Source: an uncultured Fidelibacterota bacterium
GTDB taxonomy: Bacteria; Fidelibacterota; Marinisomatia; Marinisomatales; TCS55
Assembly (NCBI GenBank): GCA_913049685.1
Contig: CAJWZD010000011.1
Span: 1-58,146, forward strand
Reading direction: 5' to 3'
Length of the DNA stretch: 58,146 nt
Shown: positions 33,970 through 45,641 of the stretch, in pieces
How positions within the stretch are numbered: position 1 is the stretch's first letter
Layout: each line of letters opens with the position of its first letter
Position numbers and translations under genes: made by a program
The notes under the pieces: model-generated
The model's database searches: none
What the model was told of the DNA's origin: nothing
The model's input: only the letters and a program-made list of their open reading frames with translations

Positions 33970-34335
33970 ATGAAGCAGATCTCGTATTTCATCTATCTTG
34001 AGTTAATAATTTTAATAGCTGGCAGCCTTCTAAGTTATCAAAATAAAATTGAAATTTTTTTATCAAGCCTAATACCTTTTCTTATTTATGGAATTGAAAG
34101 CTATCTTTACTTAAATTTTAAAAAAACGAATCCGCTTCAATCTACAAGGATTTTGATTTTTGGCTTTATTTTTAAGATGGCGTTCTTTGGGCCTTTTTTA
34201 TTAGGATTTATTTACTTTTATGCTTTTAACACACGCATATTTGTGTTTAGTTTTTTGTGCTCAATTATATTGTTTCATACATTAGAAGCAATGATTATTG
34301 GTTCATTTTTTAAACTAAAAGACAATAAAGTATAA
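33970..34335 (+). CDS. AtpI-like four-helix membrane protein
   Basis: This is a 121-aa protein with four hydrophobic helices, placed between the AtpZ-like gene and atpB with no gaps (adjacent start and stop codons). The position fits AtpI, which acts in c-ring assembly. The sequence itself is diverged and mostly hydrophobic, so the call rests mainly on context and helix count. Confidence 0.6.
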   Translation: MKQISYFIYLELIILIAGSLLSYQNKIEIFLSSLIPFLIYGIESYLYLNFKKTNPLQSTRILIFGFIFKMAFFGPFLLGFIYFYAFNTRIFVFSFLCSIILFHTLEAMIIGSFFKLKDNKV

Positions 34336-35250
34336 ATGATTTTAGGTGGCGACAAGCTTGAAGGTAAAAGTGTAACTGAACAGGTTGCTGAATACCTTAT
34401 CTCCCATGTTTCAAATTCTAGTATAGAAAAACCCATTATTAAAATCAATGAAATTTTTGGTGTAGACATGTCTGTTACCAAGCATGTTGTGATGTTATGG
34501 ATTGTTGCTATCCTTGTTTCTATTTCAGTGATAATTCCCGTCAGAAAATACTTGCGCCAAGCAACTTACAGCCCCTCAAAAACCTCAAGCGCAATTGAAG
34601 CAATTGTCCAATTTATTAGAGATTCTATTGTTCTGCCGAATGTTGGTCCTAAATGGGTGAATACCTGGACCCCTCTTGTACTCACTTTTTTCTTTTTTAT
34701 CCTTTTTGCTAATGGAATCGGAATGATCCCCATTTTTGATGTAATAGGTTTAGCAAAGTATTCAGGTCTTACAGACTCCAATTTTTTGTACTCACTTACA
34801 AAAGGAGGCGCTACGGCAACCGGTAATTTTCAAGTAACTGCTGCTCTAGCTACTATAACTTTTTTTGCAATAATTGTAGCTGGCACTAAAGCTCATGGGT
34901 TTATCAAGCATTGGAAAAATCTTGTACCACATGGCTTAGCATGGCCTATTTATTTTTTATTAATTCCGATTGAATTAATGGGAATGATAGTAAAGCCATT
35001 TGCGCTAACCATGAGATTAGCTGCTAACATGACAGGTGGGCATATTGCTATTTTGGCCCTTTTATCGCTAACTGCAATATTTGCGGATAAATTTCAATCG
35101 GCCTTTGCAGGGGTAGGAGTTGCATTAATTTCTATTCCAATGGCAACCGCAATCTCTGGACTTGAGATTATAGTTGTGTTGGTGCAGGCTTACGTTTTTA
35201 CACTTTTAACTGCTGTTTTTATAGGAATGGCAATCAACGTTCATCATTAA
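34336..35250 (+). CDS. atpB: ATP synthase subunit a
   Basis: This is the membrane stator subunit forming the proton half-channels against the c-ring. The 304-aa protein has five or six helices. The essential arginine is in KPFALTMRLAANMTGGH. A longer than usual N-terminus (about 60 residues before the first helix) includes a KIYN-free, charged segment. ATG 34336 directly follows the stop of the AtpI-like gene. The a and c genes are separated by 22 bases. Confidence 0.95.
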   Translation: MILGGDKLEGKSVTEQVAEYLISHVSNSSIEKPIIKINEIFGVDMSVTKHVVMLWIVAILVSISVIIPVRKYLRQATYSPSKTSSAIEAIVQFIRDSIVLPNVGPKWVNTWTPLVLTFFFFILFANGIGMIPIFDVIGLAKYSGLTDSNFLYSLTKGGATATGNFQVTAALATITFFAIIVAGTKAHGFIKHWKNLVPHGLAWPIYFLLIPIELMGMIVKPFALTMRLAANMTGGHIAILALLSLTAIFADKFQSAFAGVGVALISIPMATAISGLEIIVVLVQAYVFTLLTAVFIGMAINVHH

Positions 35251-35272
35251 AATAATATAAGGAAAAAATAAA

Positions 35273-35488
35273 ATGGAACCTACTACACTACTTCCAATCG
35301 GATTAGGCTTAATAGTTATTGGTGCTGCAATGGGTATCGGAAAATTTGCTACTGCAGCGGCAGAAAGCATTGCTCGCCAGCCAGAAGCAGCCGATAAAAT
35401 CACTGGAGCAATTAATCTTCCTCTTTTTTTGTTAGAAGGTGTTGCTATCCTTGCTGAAGTTTTTGCTTTTTTAATGCTTGTTCTTTAG
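35273..35488 (+). CDS. atpE: ATP synthase subunit c
   Basis: This hairpin protein forms the rotating c-ring. The 71-aa protein has two helices joined by the RQPEA loop. The ion-binding carboxylate is the Glu in LFLLEGVAIL on helix two. Positions that carry Gln and Ser in sodium-type c subunits are Ile and Gly here by my alignment, which favours proton coupling. It lies between atpB and atpF. Confidence 0.95.
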   Translation: MEPTTLLPIGLGLIVIGAAMGIGKFATAAAESIARQPEAADKITGAINLPLFLLEGVAILAEVFAFLMLVL

Positions 35489-35518
35489 AACATAGCAAAA
35501 CTATTCTAGGAAATTGAT

Positions 35519-36064
35519 GTGAATTTTTTATTGATAGCTATCTTTGCTGAATCTAGTGGCGGTAAAAATCCGCTAACTGCAGTAACGCCTGGACTATACA
35601 TTTGGACCATAATAACATTTTTATTGTTATTTTATGTTTTGGCGAAATTTGCTTGGAAACCTTTACTTAGTATGCTTGAAGAGCGAGAAAGCTTGATTAA
35701 AAGATCTTTAAGTGATGCTGAAACTGCTAGGGAGGAGCTTCAAAAAATTAATTTAGAATCTGAAGCAATAATAACCAAAGCCCGAACTGAGGCACAATCG
35801 ATCCTCTCTGATGGAAAAGCTGCAGCTGAGAAGATTAAAGACGATACTGTTGCTAAGGCTAAAGAAGAAGCAAGTAAAATAAGAGAAGAAGCCAAGCAAC
35901 AGATTAAGGCAGAAAAAGATAGAGCAATCTCTGACATCAAAAAAGAGGTCGTTGACTTATCTTTAAATGTTGCTGAAAAACTGATTAAAAAGAATATCAG
36001 TGAAAAAGACAACGCCTCATTAATTGAAGAATCTCTGGAGAAGATTAAACAATATGAAGCTTAA
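35519..36064 (+). CDS. atpF: ATP synthase subunit b
   Basis: This is the peripheral stalk subunit: one N-terminal membrane helix (about residues 24-46, YIWTIITFLLLFYVLAKFAW) and a long charged helix. WKPLLSMLEERESLIKRSLSDAE is the typical b-subunit tether. The 181-aa length is normal for a full b subunit. Start is GTG 35519 with an AGGAAA SD upstream; an ATG two bases earlier is out of frame. The stop is overlapped by atpH by 11 bases. Confidence 0.93.
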   Translation: MNFLLIAIFAESSGGKNPLTAVTPGLYIWTIITFLLLFYVLAKFAWKPLLSMLEERESLIKRSLSDAETAREELQKINLESEAIITKARTEAQSILSDGKAAAEKIKDDTVAKAKEEASKIREEAKQQIKAEKDRAISDIKKEVVDLSLNVAEKLIKKNISEKDNASLIEESLEKIKQYEA

Positions 36065-36596
36065 TCATAAAGCAAAACAGTACGCAGAGGCCATGTTTTA
36101 TGTTGCTTCTGAATCTGATTCTGAAATGGAAATGAAAGATTCTTTGTCCTTTTTATCAGAGTCGATCAAAAATTTTCCAGAGCTTAGATCTTTTCTCCTT
36201 TCAAAAAGGGTCTCCAATCATGATAAATCAAATGCGATAAAAGCAATATTCTCGGACAAATGTCATATAATATTATCAGAATTTATTGCTATGGTTGAAA
36301 AAGTAAATATCGTGAAGCTAGTCCCTTTGTTAGAAAAATATTTCAACATATTGCTTATTGAAAAGAAAAATGTTGTAAATGTTAGTGCTGACATAGCAAT
36401 GGACATAGATGAAAACAAAAAAAACGAGTTCAAATTAATGTTAGATAAAGCCTTGAGTAAAGATTCAGAACTTTCATTTCATGTTAATCCCAAACTTTTG
36501 GGTGGTATCAGGCTTAGAGTCGGCAACGAACTTATAGATGCCTCTTTAATTAATCATTTAAATAAACTGCGCCACGAGATGCTAGGCGCAAAATAG
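36054..36596 (+). CDS. atpH: ATP synthase subunit delta
   Basis: This subunit connects the peripheral stalk to the F1 head. The 180-aa protein starts at ATG 36054 (KLNHKAKQYAEAMF, the family N-terminus), inside the end of atpF; an upstream in-frame start would add 10 non-conserved residues. The C-terminal signature PKLLGGIRLRVGNELIDASLINHLNKL is clear. It belongs to the continuous atp operon. Confidence 0.92.
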   Translation: MKLNHKAKQYAEAMFYVASESDSEMEMKDSLSFLSESIKNFPELRSFLLSKRVSNHDKSNAIKAIFSDKCHIILSEFIAMVEKVNIVKLVPLLEKYFNILLIEKKNVVNVSADIAMDIDENKKNEFKLMLDKALSKDSELSFHVNPKLLGGIRLRVGNELIDASLINHLNKLRHEMLGAK

Positions 36597-36610
36597 CTTA
36601 GAAAGAAACT

Positions 36611-38134
36611 ATGGAAATTAAAACCGAAAATATAGCTGCACTACTTAAGGAGCAGATTGAAAAATTTGATCTTTCAGTTGATGTTTCAGAGGTAGGAGAA
36701 GTAATTGAGATTGGCGATGGAGTTGCCCGCGTTTCAGGGCTCGAAAAAGTGATGAGCTCGGAGCTTGTTGAGCTTCCAAATGGTGTTTATGGAATGGCGC
36801 TTAACCTTGAGGATGATAATGTAGGTGTTGTTCTCTTTGGAGAGTCTAGCCATGTTAAAGAAGGCGATCTTGCAAAGCGCACAGGAAAAGTTGTTGAGGT
36901 TCCTGTGGGTGAAGCAATGCTCGGGCGAGTTGTTAACCCTTTAGGGCAACCCATAGATGGAAAAGGTTCTATTGAAACAAAAGAATATTTACCAATTGAA
37001 AGAAAAGCTTTAGGGGTAATGTCTCGGTCTCCCGTAAATCAACCTCTTCAAACTGGAATAAAAGCAGTTGACAGTATGATACCAATTGGACGTGGACAAA
37101 GAGAGTTAATTATCGGTGATCGCCAAACAGGAAAGACAGCGGTTGCGGTTGATGCTATAATCAATCAAAAGTATACTCATGATACGGATTCACCAGTTTA
37201 TTGCATTTATGTCGCTATTGGGCAAAAGGCTTCAACGGTAGCCTCAATTGTTTCGGAACTTGAAGCCAATGGAGCAATGGATTATACAACTGTGGTCTCA
37301 GCTAGTGCTTCTGATGAAGCACCGTTACAATATATTGCTCCATATTCGGGCTGTGCTATGGGTGAGTATTTTAGAGATAATGGTAAGGATGCCCTCATCA
37401 TATATGACGATCTATCTAAGCAAGCTGTTGCCTATAGACAAATGTCTTTAGTTCTAAGGAGACCTCCAGGAAGAGAAGCGTTTCCTGGAGATGTATTTTA
37501 TTTGCACAGCAGGCTACTTGAAAGAGCTTCGATGCTTTCTAAGGATCTTGGAGGCGGATCTCTTACCGCTCTTCCTATTATAGAGACTCAGGAAGGCGAT
37601 GTATCTGCCTATATTCCAACAAACGTAATTTCAATTACTGATGGACAGATTTATCTTGAGAAAAACTTGTTTAACTCAGGTGTTAGACCTGCTATTGATG
37701 TTGGAATATCCGTATCTCGTGTTGGGGGTAATGCGCAAATCAAAGCAATGAAGGGTGTTGCTGGTACATTGCGTCTTGATCTAGCTCAGTATCGCGAACT
37801 TGAGGCTTTTGCAAAATTTGGCTCAGACCTTGATAAGAATACACAAGCTCAATTGACAAGAGGTGAGCGCATGGTAGAAATTTTAAAACAGGGTCAGTAT
37901 GTTCCAATGCCGGTTGAAAAACAAGTTGCAATCATCTTTGCTGCATCAAAAGGATATCTTGATTCAGTGCCAGCTGAAAAGGTAGCAGAATTTGAATCAA
38001 GTCTCTTTGATTATTTAGAAGCAAATAATTCTGAGGATCTAAAAGCAATAGTTGCTGAAGGCTCTATTTCTGATGAGCTTGCCGCCACTTTAGAAAAAGC
38101 AATATCTTCATTTGCTGAAGGATTTGATTCATAA
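36611..38134 (+). CDS. atpA: ATP synthase subunit alpha
   Basis: This is the non-catalytic nucleotide-binding subunit of F1. The 507-aa protein has the P-loop GDRQTGKT (about residues 169-176), PIGRGQREL, the DDLSKQA motif, and the C-terminal bundle, all of usual length. It lies 14 bases after atpH and 3 bases before atpG. Confidence 0.98.
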   Translation: MEIKTENIAALLKEQIEKFDLSVDVSEVGEVIEIGDGVARVSGLEKVMSSELVELPNGVYGMALNLEDDNVGVVLFGESSHVKEGDLAKRTGKVVEVPVGEAMLGRVVNPLGQPIDGKGSIETKEYLPIERKALGVMSRSPVNQPLQTGIKAVDSMIPIGRGQRELIIGDRQTGKTAVAVDAIINQKYTHDTDSPVYCIYVAIGQKASTVASIVSELEANGAMDYTTVVSASASDEAPLQYIAPYSGCAMGEYFRDNGKDALIIYDDLSKQAVAYRQMSLVLRRPPGREAFPGDVFYLHSRLLERASMLSKDLGGGSLTALPIIETQEGDVSAYIPTNVISITDGQIYLEKNLFNSGVRPAIDVGISVSRVGGNAQIKAMKGVAGTLRLDLAQYRELEAFAKFGSDLDKNTQAQLTRGERMVEILKQGQYVPMPVEKQVAIIFAASKGYLDSVPAEKVAEFESSLFDYLEANNSEDLKAIVAEGSISDELAATLEKAISSFAEGFDS

Positions 38135-38137
38135 ATT

Positions 38138-40490
<2,353 letters not shown>

Positions 40491-40495
40491 AATTT

Positions 40496-40891
40496 ATGAG
40501 CACATTTAACTTAGAAATAGTTACACCAACTCAGATATTGAAAACAGATAATGTGTCTTACCTGCGTTGTCCCGGTGTAGATGGATTATTTGGCGTGCTT
40601 TCAGGTCATCGCGATGCTCTTATCGCGCTCAGTCTTGGTGAAATTAAAATTTCCCAAGATAAGAGCGATACCATCTATGCTACTAGTGGTGGATTTGCAG
40701 AGATTTCGGGCAACAAAGTTGAGCTGCTTGTTGAAACTATTGAAGCATCTGAGAATATTGATAAGCAACGAGCTGAGGCCTCACTAAAACGCGCAAAAGA
40801 TCGTTTGAAATCAAATAAAGATGTCGATTCTAAAAGAGCAGAGATGTCTCTTGCTCGAGCTATGAATCGTTTATCTATTTCAAGAAAATAA
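40496..40891 (+). CDS. atpC: ATP synthase subunit epsilon
   Basis: This subunit of the rotor inhibits ATP hydrolysis and joins gamma to the c-ring. The 131-aa protein has the beta-sandwich (LEIVTPTQILKTDNVSYLRCPGVDGLFGVLSGH) and a C-terminal helical hairpin with repeated KRA and RAM segments. Last gene of the atp operon, followed by a hairpin terminator. Confidence 0.93.
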   Translation: MSTFNLEIVTPTQILKTDNVSYLRCPGVDGLFGVLSGHRDALIALSLGEIKISQDKSDTIYATSGGFAEISGNKVELLVETIEASENIDKQRAEASLKRAKDRLKSNKDVDSKRAEMSLARAMNRLSISRK

Positions 40892-40912
40892 ACTCCTATC
40901 TTTTTCCTCTTC

Positions 40913-40946
40913 ATTCTTGAAACATTTAGCGTATCAAGAATTTTTT
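40913..40946 (+). terminator. Terminator of the par-atp operon
   Basis: An 8-bp stem ATTCTTGA / TCAAGAAT (40913-40920, 40934-40941) has a 13-base loop and is followed by a run of six T residues. It lies 22 bases after the atpC stop and before aspS. Confidence 0.6.
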
Positions 40947-40968
40947 AATAAATTAAACCAAATTATTT

Positions 40969-42726
40969 ATGAAAATAAGAACACATACATGCGGTGAGTT
41001 AAAATCTAAGGACTGTAAAAAATCTGTTATTTTAAATGGATGGGTTAATACAGTTCGTCTTCATGGGCAGGTTGTTTTTATCGATCTTCGTGACAGGTAC
41101 GGAAAGACGCAAATTGTATTTAATTCTGAAAATTATGCTGGCGATTTCAATGAGGTTAAAAAATTATCAATGGAAGATGTTTTGTCTGTTTCTGGTAATG
41201 TTCATAAAAGGGAGAATCGCTCAATTAATTCTGACATGTCTACTGGTGAAATAGAGGTTTATGCATCTACAATGGAAATATTAAATCATGCAGAACCTTT
41301 ACCGTTTGTAATTTCAGATCGGGACAGTGCTGAGGAGGATTTAAGATTAAAGTTCAGATATCTTGAGCTTCGTACAGAAGAATTACAAAGAAATATTGAA
41401 ATACGACATAATACCTACCAAGCGGTTCGAGGTTATTTATCTAAAAAAGACTTTTTTGAGATTGAAACTCCAGTTTTAATGAAATCAACTCCGGAGGGTG
41501 CAAGAGATTATTTAGTACCCAGTAGAATCCATCATGGAAAATTTTATGCACTTCCTCAATCTCCTCAGGTCTACAAGCAGTTATTAATGATATCTGGATA
41601 CGATAAATATTTTCAAATTGTTAAGTGTTTTAGAGATGAAGATTTGAGGGCTGATAGACAACCAGAATTTACCCAAATTGATATTGAGATGTCATTTATA
41701 GATGAAGAAGTAATTTATAAAGAGATGGAAGGCTTAACGCGCCATATTTTTAAATCTACAGTAAACATAGATTTACCAAAAAAATTTCCACGGTTAACCT
41801 ATGATGAGTCTATGGATGTTTATGGAACAGATAAACCGGATACCAGATTTGGCATGCATTTGATTGACTTAAAAAAATTTACTGATATATCTGAGTTCAA
41901 TGCTTTTAAGTCGACACCCTGCGTCAGAGGGATAGTTGTAAATGGTGGCGCTAAATATTCCCGAAAAAATATCGACGATTATACAAATTTCGTAAAAAAA
42001 TATAATGCTAAGGGCTTAGCATGGATGAAGATGGAGTCTGATCAATTACAAGGAGGTATTTCAAAATTCATCAACATCGATATACAAAAGGAAATAATTG
42101 AATCTGCAAAAATTGAAAACGGTGACATCATATTTTTAATTGGAGATCAAAAAGAAACGGTACTAACTGCACTTGGAGCTTTAAGGTTGCATATTGGAAT
42201 GGAAGAGGGTTTGTGTGACCCAAATAAATTCAATCCGGTATGGGTGACAGACTTTCCAATGTTTGAATATGATGGTGACTCCAAAAGATATATAGCAATG
42301 CACCACCCATTTACCGCTCCTCAAACCAAAAATTTAGAAGATCTCGAATCTGAACCTTCTCTGCTCAAGTCTCGAGGGTATGATCTTACTATTAATGGTT
42401 ATGAAATTGCAGGTGGGTCAATAAGAAATCATAAGCCCGATTTTCAATCAAAGATTTTTGAATTATTAGGAATGGATAATGAAGAGATTGATTCAAGATT
42501 TGGATTTTTAGTTGAAGCTCTTAAATACGGCACGCCCCCACATGGTGGTATCGCTTTTGGTTTTGATAGATTAATTATGCTTTTATCTGGTTCAAACAAC
42601 ATTCGTGATGTTATCGCCTTTCCAAAAACCACATCGGCATCTTCCTTAATGGATGAGTCACCAAGCAAAGTATCAAAAGATCAGCTATCTGATTTAAATA
42701 TTAAAGTAGTAAATAAAAATAAATAA
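40969..42726 (+). CDS. aspS: Aspartyl-tRNA synthetase
   Basis: This class II synthetase charges tRNA-Asp. The 585-aa bacterial-type enzyme has an N-terminal OB-fold (LNGWVNTVRLHGQVVFIDLRDRYG), motif 2 (FRDEDLRADRQPEFTQIDIE), a GAD insertion domain, and motif 3 (GIAFGFDRLIMLL). A histidine at position 32 in the LHGQ turn is of the kind reported in non-discriminating enzymes that also charge tRNA-Asn; whether this one does cannot be read here. Confidence 0.96.
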   Translation: MKIRTHTCGELKSKDCKKSVILNGWVNTVRLHGQVVFIDLRDRYGKTQIVFNSENYAGDFNEVKKLSMEDVLSVSGNVHKRENRSINSDMSTGEIEVYASTMEILNHAEPLPFVISDRDSAEEDLRLKFRYLELRTEELQRNIEIRHNTYQAVRGYLSKKDFFEIETPVLMKSTPEGARDYLVPSRIHHGKFYALPQSPQVYKQLLMISGYDKYFQIVKCFRDEDLRADRQPEFTQIDIEMSFIDEEVIYKEMEGLTRHIFKSTVNIDLPKKFPRLTYDESMDVYGTDKPDTRFGMHLIDLKKFTDISEFNAFKSTPCVRGIVVNGGAKYSRKNIDDYTNFVKKYNAKGLAWMKMESDQLQGGISKFINIDIQKEIIESAKIENGDIIFLIGDQKETVLTALGALRLHIGMEEGLCDPNKFNPVWVTDFPMFEYDGDSKRYIAMHHPFTAPQTKNLEDLESEPSLLKSRGYDLTINGYEIAGGSIRNHKPDFQSKIFELLGMDNEEIDSRFGFLVEALKYGTPPHGGIAFGFDRLIMLLSGSNNIRDVIAFPKTTSASSLMDESPSKVSKDQLSDLNIKVVNKNK

Positions 42727-42760
42727 TTATTAAAAGCAATAATATGAAAAATACTTTTTC

Positions 42761-43612
42761 ATGAATTATTCTGATTATTGTAGTCAAGGTACAAAAATTC
42801 AGACTAGCTATATTAAAGTTTCTAGCTGTGTTCAATTGTTTAAAATTCATTTTACTCCAAAAAAATTAACAAATTATCCACCTGTGATCTTCATTCCCGG
42901 TTGGGGCTCCTTCATTCAAGGATGGAAAATAGTTCTTCGTGAAATGAGCAAAGATTTTGAAATTTATTATCTTGAAACAAGGGAGAAGGGTTCAGCCGTA
43001 CATAAAAAAGAACAAGAGATCACCATTGAAAATATTGGCGATGATATTGCTAGAGCAACTGCATTGATTAATTTAAAAGATGATTGTTTTATTGCTTTAG
43101 GTAGTTCGATGGGGGCAACTGCTATTCTAGATGCAATTGCTGAAGAAAAGCTTTTCCCATCTCTAGCTGTTCTAATTGGCCCGAATATCGAATTCAATAT
43201 TCCACGTTTTTTAATAATCATTTTATCGATAATTCCAATTCAGTTTTATAAAGCCATAAGACCATTTGCGAAATGGTATATGAAAAGAAAATATATTGAC
43301 ATGGAATCAGATTCGAAGCAATATCATAAATATTCTTATGTTTTAGATAATATTCATTTTGGGAGAACCCGTCGCTCAGCATTAAGCTTTAAAAAATATA
43401 GTTTTAAAGATAAAATTGAAAAAATAAGAAAAAGAATTTTGGTTTTCAGCGGCAAAAAAGACATTCTACATAATTATAAACAAACACTGGATATGGTTAA
43501 AAGAATTGAAAATGCAACACTAGTTAACCTTGAAACTAATGACAGAACACATAGCAAAGAAATGGTTGATGAAATAAGAGCTTATTTAAAAAAATATAAT
43601 TTATTCAAATAG
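42761..43612 (+). CDS. Alpha/beta hydrolase
   Basis: This 283-aa protein has no signal peptide. FIPGWGSFIQGW is the oxyanion region, GSSMGATAIL carries the nucleophile (Ser116), and late Asp (SGKKDILH) and His (DRTHSKE) residues could complete the triad. A hydrophobic lid-like segment (RFLIIILSIIPIQFYKAI) lies in the middle and may contact membranes. Substrate unknown. Its 3' end overlaps the end of the convergent TatT-like gene by 12 bases. Confidence 0.75.
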   Translation: MNYSDYCSQGTKIQTSYIKVSSCVQLFKIHFTPKKLTNYPPVIFIPGWGSFIQGWKIVLREMSKDFEIYYLETREKGSAVHKKEQEITIENIGDDIARATALINLKDDCFIALGSSMGATAILDAIAEEKLFPSLAVLIGPNIEFNIPRFLIIILSIIPIQFYKAIRPFAKWYMKRKYIDMESDSKQYHKYSYVLDNIHFGRTRRSALSFKKYSFKDKIEKIRKRILVFSGKKDILHNYKQTLDMVKRIENATLVNLETNDRTHSKEMVDEIRAYLKKYNLFK

Positions 43613-44467
43613 AGACTCCTTCTTTAATAACAGTATTTTAGCTAGTTCTTGTTCAAAAAGATTTTCAGGTGAAGCTTCTGGTATTTTTGTCGGATCAGCA
43701 TTCAAAACATATTGCAAATCTTTGACAAAAGAATCTTTATCTCCATTTTTTGTATAAAGGTATTTTGCTCGAGATGTGTATGTTGTCATGAAATTTGGTT
43801 CACTAGAAATTGATTTATCGAAATTGTTTTTAGATTGCTCAAGACTCACCCCTGGAAGCTTGGCGTAAAATGCGCCAAAAATGCGGTTTGCTCCGTGATA
43901 ATTATATTCTGGATCAATTGAAAGTATTTGATGTAGTACTGTCTCAATAATTTCTCTATTCTCTAATCTTTCAAGGACGGGTTTAGTTAAGAGATAGCTT
44001 GTGAAATTTTCTGCCCACCAGTAAGCTACAGGCAGCACTTCACCAGGAAGGCTTTCAAGACCAGCTATATTTTTTGCAATGCTGTCGCCCTTAATAGATT
44101 GAAAACCGCTCTGAAATTCTCTAGTTGCGGTAATAAATTTCCAGGCTGCAGAAAAACCCTCATTGAAAAGTGAGTCTGCAGATTCAGGCTCACTGTGTTT
44201 GATAAAACGACCATTAAAATAGCAACTTCTAGAATATAAAGCCACCGCATCAGGGTTATCCTGATCAAGCTCTACAGCTTTTGCGAGGAAGTGTTTTGAT
44301 AGCTTAGCCGATTGAACATCTACTCTTTTTTCCCAGTTTAAATTTCCAAGTTTAATCAAATGTTCAATATTTTTCTTTTTTGAAACATACCGGTTTGCAA
44401 TTGGAGATTTGGTTGCACAGCTAAAAAGCAGAGCAAGGCTTATAAAAATGAATAAAGTATATTTCAT
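43601..44467 (-). CDS. TatT-like lipoprotein (TRAP transporter T-component family)
   Basis: This 288-aa protein has a lipoprotein signal (ALLFSC). Helical TPR-like repeats follow, with motifs of the TatT family: LPVAYWWAENFTSYL, a NYHGANRIFGAFYAKLPG segment and SEPNFMTTYTSRAKYL. TatT proteins form trimers thought to work with periplasmic TRAP transporter parts, but no TRAP permease or binding protein is in this window, so the protein is an orphan here. It is divergent from phoH. Confidence 0.75.
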   Translation of the reverse strand: MKYTLFIFISLALLFSCATKSPIANRYVSKKKNIEHLIKLGNLNWEKRVDVQSAKLSKHFLAKAVELDQDNPDAVALYSRSCYFNGRFIKHSEPESADSLFNEGFSAAWKFITATREFQSGFQSIKGDSIAKNIAGLESLPGEVLPVAYWWAENFTSYLLTKPVLERLENREIIETVLHQILSIDPEYNYHGANRIFGAFYAKLPGVSLEQSKNNFDKSISSEPNFMTTYTSRAKYLYTKNGDKDSFVKDLQYVLNADPTKIPEASPENLFEQELAKILLLKKESLFE

Positions 44468-44552
44468 ATTGGTGAATTTAATCTTGTTGTATAGTTAATA
44501 CGTTGAAATAGTTATAAATTTTATAATTAATTTTAATAAATAAAGTTTGTAT

Positions 44553-45491
44553 ATGGAAAAGACAATTGAAATGAAAGGTGTTGACCTTGGTTCTTTCTTC
44601 GGTCCAGCCGATAGTAATCTTAAATTGATAGAAAGCTTATTTTCGAGCAAAATTATTGCACGAGGAGATCTTATAAAAATTATTGGCGATGAATCTGAAG
44701 TAAATACGATTAGTCAAATATTGCACGAGATGGCATCTGCATTAAATGAAAAAGGAACCCTTGAATTAAGTGATGTCGAAACGCTCTTAACTTTTAATTC
44801 TTCTACAATTGCTTCTGAAAAAACCAAACCAAAACATATAATTCATTATGGAAGAAAAGGCAGTATAGCAGCCCGAACAAAAGGGCAAGAGAGATACGTA
44901 GAAATTGCTAGAAAAAATGACATAGTCTTTTCTACTGGACCAGCTGGTACTGGCAAAACATTTCTTGCGGTTGCTTTTGCTGTTGCTGCACTTCAAAACC
45001 GTGAGGTTGATAAAATTATATTATGTAGGCCTGCTGTTGAAGCAGGTGAAAGTCTTGGATTTCTACCTGGTGATCTTAAAGAAAAGATAGATCCTTATTT
45101 AAGACCGCTATACGATGCGCTGGGAGAAATTCTTGATATAGAGAAACTAAAGCCATTGCTTTTTAACAATACCATTGAGATAGTTCCTTTAGCATATATG
45201 CGCGGAAGAACATTGAATAGCGCATTTATGATTCTTGATGAAGCGCAGAATGCATCCTCTATTCAAATGAAAATGTTTTTAACAAGACTTGGAGTCAACT
45301 CTAAAACCATTATTACTGGAGATGTGACACAAACCGACCTACCAAAAAAAATTGAGTCAGGTTTGATTCAAGTTTTAAACCTGCTCAAAGATATAGATGG
45401 CGTTGGTTTTTGCAATCTGTCATCTGCTGATATAGTAAGACATAAGCTTGTGAAGGATATTATTCAGGCTTACGATAATAAAAAAAATTAA
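44553..45491 (+). CDS. phoH: PhoH-family ATPase
   Basis: This is a cytoplasmic ATPase often linked to RNA metabolism and ribosome maturation near ybeY. The 312-aa protein has an N-terminal KH-like part and a Walker A motif GPAGTGKT (about residues 129-136), LCRPAVEAGESLGFLPGDL, and Walker B FMILDEAQNAS. ATG 44553 is preferred over the in-frame TTG two codons upstream. No ybeY gene follows in this window, which is less common. Confidence 0.93.
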   Translation: MEKTIEMKGVDLGSFFGPADSNLKLIESLFSSKIIARGDLIKIIGDESEVNTISQILHEMASALNEKGTLELSDVETLLTFNSSTIASEKTKPKHIIHYGRKGSIAARTKGQERYVEIARKNDIVFSTGPAGTGKTFLAVAFAVAALQNREVDKIILCRPAVEAGESLGFLPGDLKEKIDPYLRPLYDALGEILDIEKLKPLLFNNTIEIVPLAYMRGRTLNSAFMILDEAQNASSIQMKMFLTRLGVNSKTIITGDVTQTDLPKKIESGLIQVLNLLKDIDGVGFCNLSSADIVRHKLVKDIIQAYDNKKN

Positions 45492-45495
45492 TTAT

Positions 45496-45520
45496 GCAAC
45501 CTGATAATAATCAGTATTGC
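45496..45520 (+). other. Imperfect hairpin in the 150-base gap after phoH
   Basis: GCAA-c-CTGAT and ATCAG-ta-TTGC form an interrupted 9-bp stem with an AATA loop, 4 bases after the phoH stop. No T-tract follows, so it may be a transcript 3' stabiliser rather than a terminator. The rest of the gap (45521-45641) is AT-rich and shows nothing I can name; it probably carries the ilvE promoter. Confidence 0.3.
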
Positions 45521-45641
45521 ATTGTAAATTAGCGCATAGTTATTAATTAATTTGTTTAATGAATATAGTTTTTAGATATCTCATCCTACCCGCATCTTCA
45601 AGTTTATTGTATAAATCTTTAAACTTAAAATATATATATAA

